The position numbers and the translations under genes are program-made. Under the pieces are notes generated by a model. That model made no database searches, had not been told where the DNA came from, and saw only the letters and a list, made by a program, of their open reading frames with translations. DNA of 64,000 nucleotides from Psychrobacillus sp032154225 (GTDB taxonomy: Bacteria; Bacillota; Bacilli; Bacillales_A; Planococcaceae), in the NCBI RefSeq assembly GCF_032154225.1, contig NZ_JALDYF010000014.1, positions 1 through 64,000 on the forward strand, given 5' to 3'. Positions 53,055 to 60,860 of the stretch are shown here, one piece after another (the first letter of the stretch is position 1; each line of letters opens with the position of its first letter).

Positions 53055-53516
53055 TTACACCGCAATTTTTTCTTTTTGCAAATAGGTTAGGATTTGGCTA
53101 TTTTGGCTAATCTGGCGAAAAATCTCTTGTTTCTTGATTCGCACAAAGTCCTTGGATGTTGTTAAATGAGCCGCTATATCTCTATGCGTTAAGCCATCTA
53201 GTAAGCAGTCGTATATAGTCTTAGAAGTTTCATCTTCTAAAATGTCAAATACACTTTCTAGTGCGAAAACTATGCATTCCATCCGTTCTAAACGTTCTCT
53301 TTGTTTCTTTTCTCGAATATCCATTTGTTTCATTTCTGCTACACTTTTACCTGACGATCCTTTCGGCATAGCTGCATCTAGTCCGTATTGAGCCACTCCC
53401 CAGTTGGTCATTGGAATTGAAAAGCCATAGATGATTGATTGCAGCCTTTTTATTTCCGCTTTCATCATTCTGTAGTCTGTAACTAATCGAGCAATATCTA
53501 ATTGTTTATCTGACAT
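53055..53516 (-). CDS. Phage late transcription regulator-like protein
   Basis: 153 residues; N-terminal coiled coil, C-terminal helix-turn-helix ('DGLTHRDIAAHLTTSKDFVR') like sigma region 4. Position before the terminase genes matches ArpU/RinA/XpF-type regulators that switch on packaging and structural genes. Confidence 0.75.
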   Translation of the reverse strand: MSDKQLDIARLVTDYRMMKAEIKRLQSIIYGFSIPMTNWGVAQYGLDAAMPKGSSGKSVAEMKQMDIREKKQRERLERMECIVFALESVFDILEDETSKTIYDCLLDGLTHRDIAAHLTTSKDFVRIKKQEIFRQISQNSQILTYLQKEKIAV

Positions 53517-53528
53517 TTCAAATTCCTC

Positions 53529-53720
53529 CTATCGTTTATTTCGAACCGCGCCACCAACACGTTTGTATGTTTGACGATTGCACCCCATCAATTCTTCAAT
53601 TTCCCTACGTGTTAGATGTTCTTTTACTCGTTTGCTTGCCTTACTATTCTCTTTGTCTATTTCTTGTTTTAGGACATCTGAAAAACCTTTTTTGACTAGC
53701 TCTGTTTGAATCGCTCTCAT
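53529..53720 (-). CDS. Small DNA-binding-like phage protein
   Basis: 63 residues from the ATG at 53720, with 'LTRREIEELMGCNRQTYKRV', probably helix-turn-helix. The frame runs further up to 53786, but that part is a terminator hairpin. Next to the late regulator. Confidence 0.65.
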   Translation of the reverse strand: MRAIQTELVKKGFSDVLKQEIDKENSKASKRVKEHLTRREIEELMGCNRQTYKRVGGAVRNKR

Positions 53721-53745
53721 TCCCATCTCTCCCTCAAAAAATGAA

Positions 53746-53804
53746 ATAAAAAAAGAGGACAACAAATGACACAGCTGTTGCTGCAATCGTTTGTTGTCCT
53801 CCAG
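53746..53804 (-). terminator. Terminator between early and late blocks
   Basis: Arms GAGGACAACAAA / TTTGTTGTCCTC around an inner AGCAACAGCT-type stem, then T7 on the minus strand. Confidence 0.9.
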
Positions 53805-53823
53805 TTGGCTGGTAGAACTTTAT

Positions 53824-54111
53824 TTATTCAAAAGTATCTAGATCACTTATCTCTATTATCCCTCTTCTGTTATTATCTAGAAATATCACATTAACTCTTT
53901 GTCCATAGTCTTTACTAAAATTAAAACTAATGACTTTAATCTTTCTATCTCTATGCTTTATCTTTTGTTTATTCATCGGTTTAACCACTAATTCAGTGCC
54001 AATTGTTATTGTGTAGTCTGAAATTTTTTCATCGTTCTTATATCGCTTTACTTTTGCTTTTACTATTAAACCTTGGTCACTTTCATATGACTTGATATCT
54101 GTCCCATTCAA
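53824..54111 (-). CDS. Unknown early protein after xtrA tail C
   Basis: 95 residues, basic, beta-rich ('YTITIGTELVVKPMNKQKIK'), TTG start at 54111 overlapping the stop of the partial xtrA copy, with AAGGAGGAAG in front. No family recognised. Its TTG start and overlap mirror the gene that follows the intact xtrA. Confidence 0.6.
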   Translation of the reverse strand: MNGTDIKSYESDQGLIVKAKVKRYKNDEKISDYTITIGTELVVKPMNKQKIKHRDRKIKVISFNFSKDYGQRVNVIFLDNNRRGIIEISDLDTFE

Positions 54112-54180
54112 AACTCTTCCTCCTTATCAGTCCGCATCCTATTAACTTTCCCTTGATACATAACAATCTTATATTCTCTA
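54108..54180 (-). repeat. xtrA 3' end, copy C (truncated)
   Basis: Encodes 'REYKIVMYQGKVNRMRTDKE' and ends in EEF-stop, closely like the end of the intact gene at 56225. No 5' part is present. Confidence 0.75.
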
Positions 54181-54241
54181 TCTATTAAGAAGTACTTTAG
54201 ATTCCACTCACCGTAAAGATGGACGGTGGGACTTTAAAGTA

Positions 54242-55255
54242 TCATGTGTATTTTAAGATTAATTCATCAATTGTGGTATTAATTCCACATTTTTTTAAAT
54301 TCCTTTTCCTATCTTTAGTAAATATTTCCTTAATTATTCTTTCTTTAACTGCAGAGTTGCCCAAATGTATTGCCCTATGACAATTAGGGCACAACGATAC
54401 AATATTAACGGTTACGTCTAAAGAGTAAGAGTAATTTTTTTGTGCTGACATAGGCACAAGATGATGAGCTTCCATATAGGGCATTCCTTTTCTATTAATA
54501 AACGTTACATGTTCTAAATTAAATTCACATTTATAATCATTTAGTATTATGGCAGATTTAGCTCTTTCAGGATCTCTTTTATTTTGTCCATTCTTGTTCC
54601 CCGTGTTTGTTTTGGGAGGAATTTCCCTTGGTAAATTATCTTCTATGACCTTATTTATTATGTGATTATCTACTTCATCTTGAAATCCAGCTTCTTCTTT
54701 TGCTGTAATTAAATTTATCTCTGAGATTTCTAGTCTTTTGTTGGCCATGTATTCAATAGATTGTTCTATAGAACCAAACTTATTAGAGACAACTTCTATT
54801 CTTTGAAGAGCAATAGGTTGAAAACCTTGGGGGCCTTTTGGATAACCAAATTCCGCGTTAAAAGCCTCAGCACTTATATCAATTCTCTGTACATCAGTCA
54901 TAAAGTATATAAATTCAAAGTTAGTGGTATCAGATGGCCAAATCTTTTCAGCAATTTCTCTGTTTCTTGTAGTTGCTAATATAACGCCTAAGTATGCAAA
55001 CGACTCTTCGGCATAAAATATTACCTTATCACCCTGGGTTAATTTCGACCAAGTTCTTTCATTACTAGGCCCAGTCTTAGCTCCCCATATGTATACATAT
55101 TCATCTTGTTCTGCAAATCTCAGAATTCTTTGAATCTCATCTTCTAACTCAGTCATAAGTGGAGCAATAAAGTATTTATTTTCCAATGTATTTTTTCTAT
55201 TTCTCGCTGCTTCTGTATTTTTTTTTGAACCTGCTGGAACAAGATACCATGCCAT
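54242..55255 (-). CDS. EVE-HNH endonuclease (modification-dependent restriction type)
   Basis: 337 residues. Residues ~1-155 look like an EVE/PUA-like domain ('YVYIWGAKTGPSNERTWSKL', 'TQGDKVIFYAEESFAYLGVI'), which in known enzymes reads modified cytosine. The C-terminus is an HNH nuclease: 'MEAHHLVPMS' (His264/265), Asn284, and 'LCPNCHRAIH' (Cys289, Cys292, His293). EVE-HNH proteins are type IV-like restriction enzymes against modified phage DNA. It lies between two truncated xtrA tails as a cassette. Could also be a partner of the prophage methyltransferase; the target is not visible from sequence. Confidence 0.78.
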   Translation of the reverse strand: MAWYLVPAGSKKNTEAARNRKNTLENKYFIAPLMTELEDEIQRILRFAEQDEYVYIWGAKTGPSNERTWSKLTQGDKVIFYAEESFAYLGVILATTRNREIAEKIWPSDTTNFEFIYFMTDVQRIDISAEAFNAEFGYPKGPQGFQPIALQRIEVVSNKFGSIEQSIEYMANKRLEISEINLITAKEEAGFQDEVDNHIINKVIEDNLPREIPPKTNTGNKNGQNKRDPERAKSAIILNDYKCEFNLEHVTFINRKGMPYMEAHHLVPMSAQKNYSYSLDVTVNIVSLCPNCHRAIHLGNSAVKERIIKEIFTKDRKRNLKKCGINTTIDELILKYT

Positions 55256-55339
55256 TTTAATAACCCCTTTTTAATTCGATCCTTACCAATTTTAATTTGT
55301 GGATGCTTTAGAATACAAGGAAAGCTATAAAAGTAGCTT

Positions 55340-55423
55340 TCAAAACTGTTCTTCATCTTCCTTCCGCATACGATTAATCCTACCTTGGTGGGTAACTATC
55401 ACTATATCTATCTTTATATCCCA
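55340..55423 (-). repeat. xtrA 3' end, copy B (truncated)
   Basis: Encodes 'WDIKIDIVIVTHQGRINRMR' and ends EEQF-stop; same tail as copies A and C, with no 5' part. Confidence 0.75.
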
Positions 55424-55517
55424 TTCGGAGGAAGGTCTCCAAATTAGCTTTTCTCTCAAAATACAAGGCCTGAGAGCCAATAATACTCAATCATGTTCCT
55501 CTGTTTTTACATAGAGA

Positions 55518-56228
55518 CTACACTACTTTTGTGAACTCAGAAAGTTCATGAAAAATAAATTGAATTTTTTCTTTTTCATGTTCTTTTATTCTCCGATAAC
55601 TCTTTTCCTTTATTTCGTTTATAACAGGTAATACAAATAGTTTAAATTCACTTATTAACCATAAATACTTGTCCAATAAATCGTAATTTAGATTATCTGT
55701 ATTGATTTCACGAAATTTTCTATACTCTTCTATGAAATTTTGAGCAGAAGTTCTTCTTGCATCAATTAATGGTTTAATTAATCTATTATATTCCATGATT
55801 TCATCATCAGGAAAATAAGCTGGTCCATATTCATCTTCATTAACTTCAATAATTGGAACGTCTTGCATAGGATCTCTTATAATATTAATACTGTTTTCTG
55901 CAAATAAAATTGATTCCAATTCATCAAAAAGATTTTTAGAATAGTGATTTAGAACTCGTAATACTTTATTTCCTTTTTCACTCTCCATATTTCTTAACCT
56001 TTGAGTTTCTTTCTGATTTATTCGAACAGCTAATAAGCCGGTTATCCCAGCCCCCAAAAGCGCACCTAGAAATGTGGATGCAGGACCCCAAAAAGACCTT
56101 TTAAAGCCAATGTAAAAATTAAATTCAAAAATTGAATTAATTATTCCTGAAATTAAAATGTAAAGAACAAATATTAGTACAAAAATGATAGAATACAATA
56201 CATTTCTCTCAATCTTTCTTTCACTCAA
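55518..56228 (-). CDS. Membrane protein with cytoplasmic helical domain, unknown
   Basis: 236 residues. Two membrane segments near the start ('YSIIFVLIFVLYILISGII', 'FLGALLGAGITGLLAVRI'), then ~170 residues of charged helices. TTG start at 56228 overlaps the xtrA stop; GGGGGAAG in front. Topology resembles small sensor/effector membrane proteins of phage cargo, but no family was recognised. Confidence 0.62.
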   Translation of the reverse strand: MSERKIERNVLYSIIFVLIFVLYILISGIINSIFEFNFYIGFKRSFWGPASTFLGALLGAGITGLLAVRINQKETQRLRNMESEKGNKVLRVLNHYSKNLFDELESILFAENSINIIRDPMQDVPIIEVNEDEYGPAYFPDDEIMEYNRLIKPLIDARRTSAQNFIEEYRKFREINTDNLNYDLLDKYLWLISEFKLFVLPVINEIKEKSYRRIKEHEKEKIQFIFHELSEFTKVV

Positions 56229-56419
56229 AACTCTTCCCCCTGTTCCGTCCGCATCCTTTTAACTTTCCCTTGATGCGTCACGATCTTATATTCCCCATGT
56301 GTCGGAAGTTCTCTGAGTTTTGCTTTGCCGTCACAAATCACAATCACACAACTGGTAGGTATATCCATTATATCAACTGTTAGCTGCATTGTACTAGTAT
56401 CTATTTTTAAATCTTCCAT
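56225..56419 (-). CDS. XtrA-like phage protein (intact copy A)
   Basis: 64 residues: 'MEDLKIDTSTMQLTVDIMDI', 'CVIVICDGKAKLRELPTHGE', ending 'YKIVTHQGKVKRMRTEQGEE' plus F. Resembles PBSX XtrA/YqaO-type proteins of unknown role that precede the late regulator. Confidence 0.7.
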   Translation of the reverse strand: MEDLKIDTSTMQLTVDIMDIPTSCVIVICDGKAKLRELPTHGEYKIVTHQGKVKRMRTEQGEEF

Positions 56420-56460
56420 AAAGCCAAGACCCCTCCAATGTGGTAATATTGAGTTGTGCG

Positions 56461-56487
56461 AGACAGGAGGAGTCCTGTCTTTTTTTA
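56461..56487 (+). terminator. Hairpin with T-run on the plus strand
   Basis: GACAGGAGGAGTCCTGTC then T7 on the plus strand, just after ssb on the minus strand. Would stop antisense transcription, or act weakly both ways. Confidence 0.5.
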
Positions 56488-56488
56488 T

Positions 56489-56962
56489 TTAGAATGGTAG
56501 GTCATCGTTTGATACTTCGATTGGTCCGCTGCTGTTTGTAAATGGATCTTCATCAACTCGAGTGTAATTTTGTTGATTCGTTGGTTGGTTCTGCTGATAT
56601 GTTGAACTTTCTTGCTGCTGTTGACCACGCTCTCCTGAGCTACTTCGAGGTTCTAAAAACTGCACGCTATCTGCAACTACATCCGTTGTATAAACACGTT
56701 TTCCATCTTGGCCTTCATAACTACCCGTTTGAATTCTTCCTTCCACACCTGCTAAACTTCCTTTTTTCAAAAAGTTCGCCGTGTTTTCCGCTTGCTTTCT
56801 CCAGACGATGATATTTATAAAATCCGCTTGTTGCTCACCATTTTCATTTTTGAACGTTCGATTTACTGCTAATGTAAATCTTGCCTTCGCTATTCCTGAA
56901 GGCGTGTATTTTAATTCTGGATCCTTTGTTAATCTCCCAACTAATACGACACGGTTAATCAT
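56489..56962 (-). CDS. ssb: Single-stranded DNA-binding protein
   Basis: 157 residues: OB fold 'MINRVVLVGRLTKDPELKYT', 'FINIIVWRKQAENTANFLKK'; Gln-rich linker; acidic tip 'VSNDDLPF', the usual protein-binding tail. Prophage copy serving replication and recombination. Confidence 0.95.
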   Translation of the reverse strand: MINRVVLVGRLTKDPELKYTPSGIAKARFTLAVNRTFKNENGEQQADFINIIVWRKQAENTANFLKKGSLAGVEGRIQTGSYEGQDGKRVYTTDVVADSVQFLEPRSSSGERGQQQQESSTYQQNQPTNQQNYTRVDEDPFTNSSGPIEVSNDDLPF

Positions 56963-57014
56963 TTATTCACTCCTTTACAAATTTTCTTGCGACGCTTAAT
57001 TTACGAACTGTGTA

Positions 57015-58355
57015 TTAACTTAACCTTTTAGCAATTTCATAGATAACATTTACAGTCACACTGTTACCGGCTTGTTTATAAAGTTGGGAATCAGAATTAA
57101 CTACTGCAGCTCTTTCAAATGCCCAATCTGGGAAGCCTTGTAATCTCCAACATTCACGAGGTGTGAGTTTTCTGATTTTTAATTCATTCGTTACTACACC
57201 TTGTTGACAGCCAGTATCTAAAGTATTTGCAACACATTTTCCAACTCGACCTCTTCTTGTTTCACTATTAGGCAATGAATAATTGACACTGTCACCTGGT
57301 TCGGCTTCCGCAAATCCTTTTTTTGTGGCTTCACGGATTGCTATTTTATTACCCTCCCCTTTATTCGTAGTAATTGTAGGACTTAATCCATTACTCGAAT
57401 AAACTTGTCCATTCATCCCATTACCTGAAGGATTCACATTACCCATCACCACAACTTTAGGTTCGTTACCATGACTTTCCGCTCTCAAAGTAGGTGCGAT
57501 ATCTTTTATTTTGTGATCTTTGTTTGTACGTCCTTGGTCGTCTAGTATTTTAGGTTCACTTAGTAATATTCCATGTCTATCTTGAGAAGTGAGTGTAAAC
57601 ATTTCCTCTCCGTCTTCTTTAAATCTCCTTCCGTTTTGTCGTTTTTCAGCTCTATCAGGAGTTAGTACAGGAACAACTACTTTGGGTTCTCGATTTCCTC
57701 CACCCATTGTTAGCAAACATTTAGCTATTCCTTTTGGATTCAATACATAGTTCACATCTTTATAACCTTCACTCAAATAACCAGCGATGCTAATAGGTGT
57801 TTCATTTTCTCCTCTGAAAGGAAATACTTCTGATCTACTTGTTCCTCTAAGATGTCCGATAATGAACACTCTCTCCCTGTTTTGTGGGACGCCGAAGTTT
57901 TTAGAGTTAAGCACTTGCCATTCACAGTCATACCCGAGTTCATCCAACGTATGGAGGATAGTTCCGAACGTGTTCCCTTTGTCGTGAGATAATAACCCCT
58001 TAACGTTTTCAAGGAGTATAGTCCGTGGTTTGATTTGTTTGGCGATTCTAGCAATCTCGAAGAACATCGTTCCTCTAGTATCATTAAATCCTCCACGTTT
58101 TCCAGCAACGCTGAAGCTTTGACACGGGAATCCTCCAGTAATAAGCTCAATCCCCATATTTGCAAGTGTTCGTAAATCTTCGTCTGTAACTGTTGTAATA
58201 TCATTTGCTGTCCACTCTCCTTCTGTATCGTGTATTGCTTCATATGATTTTCTAGCGTATTTGTCCCATTCAACATAACCAATACACTCATGACCTGCTT
58301 GTTCTAGTCCAAGTCTGAAACCACCAATTCCTGCAAATAAATCTAAGAATTTCAT
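57015..58355 (-). CDS. DNA (cytosine-5-)-methyltransferase
   Basis: 446 residues with the C5 motifs in order: I 'FAGIGGFRLGLEQAG', IV 'GGFPCQSFSVAGKRGG' (catalytic Cys78), VI 'LLENVKG', VIII 'NSKNFGVPQNRERVFIIG', X 'YKQAGNSVTVNVIYEIAKRL'. The target-recognition region (~185-390) is large. No cognate restriction gene is adjacent; the nearest nuclease is the EVE-HNH gene 1.8 kb away. Probably protects phage DNA from host restriction. The HTAND/GN motifs and length are normal. Confidence 0.94.
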   Translation of the reverse strand: MKFLDLFAGIGGFRLGLEQAGHECIGYVEWDKYARKSYEAIHDTEGEWTANDITTVTDEDLRTLANMGIELITGGFPCQSFSVAGKRGGFNDTRGTMFFEIARIAKQIKPRTILLENVKGLLSHDKGNTFGTILHTLDELGYDCEWQVLNSKNFGVPQNRERVFIIGHLRGTSRSEVFPFRGENETPISIAGYLSEGYKDVNYVLNPKGIAKCLLTMGGGNREPKVVVPVLTPDRAEKRQNGRRFKEDGEEMFTLTSQDRHGILLSEPKILDDQGRTNKDHKIKDIAPTLRAESHGNEPKVVVMGNVNPSGNGMNGQVYSSNGLSPTITTNKGEGNKIAIREATKKGFAEAEPGDSVNYSLPNSETRRGRVGKCVANTLDTGCQQGVVTNELKIRKLTPRECWRLQGFPDWAFERAAVVNSDSQLYKQAGNSVTVNVIYEIAKRLS

Positions 58356-58464
58356 CTTCTTTTCCTCCTCGTCAGGAGGCGTTGCAACGCTTTTAATAAC
58401 TCATGAGTTCCCCATTATCATTTATTTTTTATACGCTTTATGTGTCATATGCGTCGTATTCCAA

Positions 58465-58656
58465 CTACCCATTTAACTGCTTATTTACTTTCCGATTATG
58501 CTCTTTCAACCAAGCAGCGTTTTCTACATAGCGTTCATGAGCATTAACATTTTGTTTATTACAAGCCTCGCAAGTAAAACCCAAGCTAAGTGATATATCC
58601 CATTCGGTACACTCCATTACTGGTTCACCGCATTTATGACAGTCACCAATTTTCAA
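58465..58656 (-). CDS. Small zinc-finger-like protein
   Basis: 63 residues from the TTG at 58656 (AAAGGGTG in front): 'MKIGDCHKCGEPVMECTEWD' and 'FTCEACNKQN', two CxxC pairs. An alternative ATG lies at 58689. Role unknown. Confidence 0.6.
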   Translation of the reverse strand: MKIGDCHKCGEPVMECTEWDISLSLGFTCEACNKQNVNAHERYVENAAWLKEHNRKVNKQLNG

Positions 58657-58661
58657 AGTAA

Positions 58662-58862
58662 TCACCCTTTCGCATATTCCCTTGTCCATTTTGAGTATTG
58701 TTTTAGTTTTTCAATGTCCCAGTTTTCACATTCGCAATAATGGCATCTGATGAACCTTGCCTTTTGCAATACCCCTTGCTCCATTTCTTGTGAAAGGATG
58801 ACTGGGTTAGCACAGTTATCGCAAAGAAAAAACAAATCCTTGTGTTTATCCACTCTGTTCAC
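58662..58862 (-). CDS. Small zinc-ribbon-like protein
   Basis: 66 residues with 'LFFLCDNCANPVILSQ' and 'FIRCHYCECENWD', two CxxC pairs. Adjacent to a similar small gene; probably DNA/RNA-binding early phage protein of unknown role. Confidence 0.6.
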   Translation of the reverse strand: MNRVDKHKDLFFLCDNCANPVILSQEMEQGVLQKARFIRCHYCECENWDIEKLKQYSKWTREYAKG

Positions 58863-58868
58863 CCTTTC

Positions 58869-59405
58869 TCAAATGTGTTTTAAATAATGCAGCACATATC
58901 CGTTTTCACTTTTGACCTGCTCACAATTCAATCGGAACTGCTCATAAGGTATGGACTTTCGACCATCAACTTTATAGCCTGTCCACGCTTCTTTTAAGAG
59001 CCTAAAAGGAAGTAGGTATGTCTCGTATTGTTTTTTAGTAAAAGAGACTAGTAGGAATGCTCTTGCGCCTTTTTCATGCCATGATTCAAGTAAGTTGAAT
59101 TGATGGTCGTGAATATTTTTTAACGGGAAGTTTGTGGTTAGGTTGGTTTCTTTCGCATCAAAGATGATTGAATGACCTGCATAAATCCCAACATAATCGA
59201 CCCATTCACCTTTTGTTGTGTAACCTGTTACCTTACCCTTGATGTTATTTGATATCTGCACTGGAGTAGGAACTTTACGAATATCCGCTACCCCTTTATT
59301 GCGATACTGCATGTTTGTCATATCTACTAATCTCTCAAGACCTGCACCTCTGTTGGCATGCGTTGGACTAAACGACTTTCTGCGAGGACTTCTGATAATC
59401 TTCAT
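58869..59405 (-). CDS. recU: Holliday junction resolvase RecU-like
   Basis: 178 residues: 'FSPTHANRGAGLERLVDMTN', 'EWVDYVGIYAGHSIIFDAKE' (catalytic Asp/Glu/Lys region), 'FPLKNIHDHQFNLLESWHEK'. Resolves recombination junctions during phage replication. Confidence 0.9.
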   Translation of the reverse strand: MKIIRSPRRKSFSPTHANRGAGLERLVDMTNMQYRNKGVADIRKVPTPVQISNNIKGKVTGYTTKGEWVDYVGIYAGHSIIFDAKETNLTTNFPLKNIHDHQFNLLESWHEKGARAFLLVSFTKKQYETYLLPFRLLKEAWTGYKVDGRKSIPYEQFRLNCEQVKSENGYVLHYLKHI

Positions 59406-59517
59406 CCTCCTTGAACTTATCGTTTAGCAGCTGAGAAAAACACTCTTCGCAAAAACTACTGTTCCAATAACGAACCAGCTTGCTGCTGTCTTTGCATTCA
59501 ACACAAACTTTTGTCAT
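59368..59517 (-). CDS. Small Cys-rich phage protein
   Basis: 49 residues: 'MTKVCVECKDSSKLVRYWNS', then 'FCEECFSQLL'; two CxxC pairs. ATG at 59517 behind AGGGGATGCGGA; its end overlaps recU by 38 bp. Confidence 0.6.
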   Translation of the reverse strand: MTKVCVECKDSSKLVRYWNSSFCEECFSQLLNDKFKEDEDYQKSSQKVV

Positions 59518-59528
59518 TCCGCATCCCC

Positions 59529-59696
59529 TTACGCTTTCATTTTCGATTGGTATTCGAGTTCATCATCCACTGTTATTTGACGTTTAAGGAATTCCTCTTC
59601 GGCTTCATCGTGTTTTCGTTTACATACTTGGCCGAATCCTGTATCGATTGACTTTTGAGTTCTTAATGGACGATTGCAACGTTTACAAATGCTCAT
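59529..59696 (-). CDS. Small zinc-finger-like phage protein
   Basis: 55 residues: 'MSICKRCNRPLRTQKSIDTG' and 'GQVCKRKHDEAEEE', a pattern like DUF6011-type proteins. Overlaps the AAA ATPase end (TGA/ATG). Confidence 0.62.
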   Translation of the reverse strand: MSICKRCNRPLRTQKSIDTGFGQVCKRKHDEAEEEFLKRQITVDDELEYQSKMKA

Positions 59697-60691
59697 CGGT
59701 AACCAACCTCCCTAGTTTGCATTAAATTTTCATTAATCGACTCCAACACAATTTCTCTAGTCATTTCAACGGTTCTTAAAATGCATTTGGTTTTAGCTTT
59801 ATTTAAAATGATTTCAATTTCAGAAAAGCTCCGTCCCATCAACAAATCCAAAATGTCATTGATTAAAAGGTTGTCATCTAAATTTCTGTTCAAGTAAAGT
59901 AGCATTTCATCTTCACTCGGTAATTGAAAATCCATTCGATTATGAAACCTTCGCCATACAGCTGGATCAATTTCTCTTTCTAAATTCGTTGCTGCAAATA
60001 ACATCACTTCATCATTCAATGAATCGAGATTTTGAAGAAGCGAGTTGACCACACGTTTCATCTCGTTCTCAGCGCCATCGCCAGTTAATTGAGAGCGGTT
60101 CGTTGCAATTGCATCAAATTCATCTAAAAATAATACACATGGTTGCTTATTAGCGGCATCGAATGCTTTTCTTAAATTTCCTGCAGTACCGCCCAAACTA
60201 GAAGAAATTAATGTGTCTAATCGTACTAATATCAATGGCAAGTCAAGAATTCCAGATATATAATGAGCGCTTACCGTTTTGCCTGTACCTGGTTGACCGA
60301 ACATCAAAGTTTTGTTCGGAATAGGTATTTCCGCTTCCCAAAAAACTTCTCGTTTGTTAACCACACTAACTAGTTCTGCGATTTTTATTTTGTTGGCATA
60401 GGTCGGAATGAAATTTCTAGCCTTGTTTAAGGACTCAGAAGGAGAAAATAATTCAAAACCTAATTTTTCTGTCGATTGTTGCAATTGAATGAACCCTTTG
60501 CCACTTCTACTTTTTAAACGCTCTGCTTTAGCAAGTAACTTATTAGCACGTTCATTCAAACCTTTTTTTTCAAATTTCATAGCAATGCTTTCAACTTCTC
60601 TAGAAATACTTAAATTATCTCCTGTATAAGCATTGTCTAAAATCCTTACCAACTCATAAAAGAACTTTGGTTCTTCTGCCTTTGTCGTCAC
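59693..60691 (-). CDS. Phage AAA+ ATPase
   Basis: 332 residues. N-terminal helices (~1-90), then AAA core: Walker A 'LMFGQPGTGKTVSAHYISGI', Walker B 'VLFLDEFDAI', sensor 1 'LFAATNLEREIDP', arginine finger 'RRFHNRMDF'. GTG start overlapping the upstream stop. In this region it could act as a helicase loader-like or remodelling factor in replication; defence ATPases of this family also exist. Not a DnaC by motif. Confidence 0.8.
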   Translation of the reverse strand: MTTKAEEPKFFYELVRILDNAYTGDNLSISREVESIAMKFEKKGLNERANKLLAKAERLKSRSGKGFIQLQQSTEKLGFELFSPSESLNKARNFIPTYANKIKIAELVSVVNKREVFWEAEIPIPNKTLMFGQPGTGKTVSAHYISGILDLPLILVRLDTLISSSLGGTAGNLRKAFDAANKQPCVLFLDEFDAIATNRSQLTGDGAENEMKRVVNSLLQNLDSLNDEVMLFAATNLEREIDPAVWRRFHNRMDFQLPSEDEMLLYLNRNLDDNLLINDILDLLMGRSFSEIEIILNKAKTKCILRTVEMTREIVLESINENLMQTREVGYR

Positions 60692-60855
60692 TCTCTCACC
60701 GCCAATTCGACCGCTAGCATGCTGCGTAGTGTATAACGGTCAACCTTGCTTAAATCATCACCTCTGTTAGTTTCATAGATTCCGAACAGATTTAGTTGAT
60801 GGATAATGTATTGCGTTTCAGATTCTTGAGATAGAGTTATTGTTTTCCCAATCAT
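60688..60855 (-). CDS. Small early phage protein, unknown
   Basis: 55 residues: 'MIGKTITLSQESETQYIIHQ', then 'LSKVDRYTLRSMLAVELAVR'. ATG at 60855 behind GGAGG at the end of the initiator gene; overlaps the ATPase start. Helical; no family recognised. Confidence 0.6.
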   Translation of the reverse strand: MIGKTITLSQESETQYIIHQLNLFGIYETNRGDDLSKVDRYTLRSMLAVELAVRE

Positions 60856-60860
60856 TCGTT

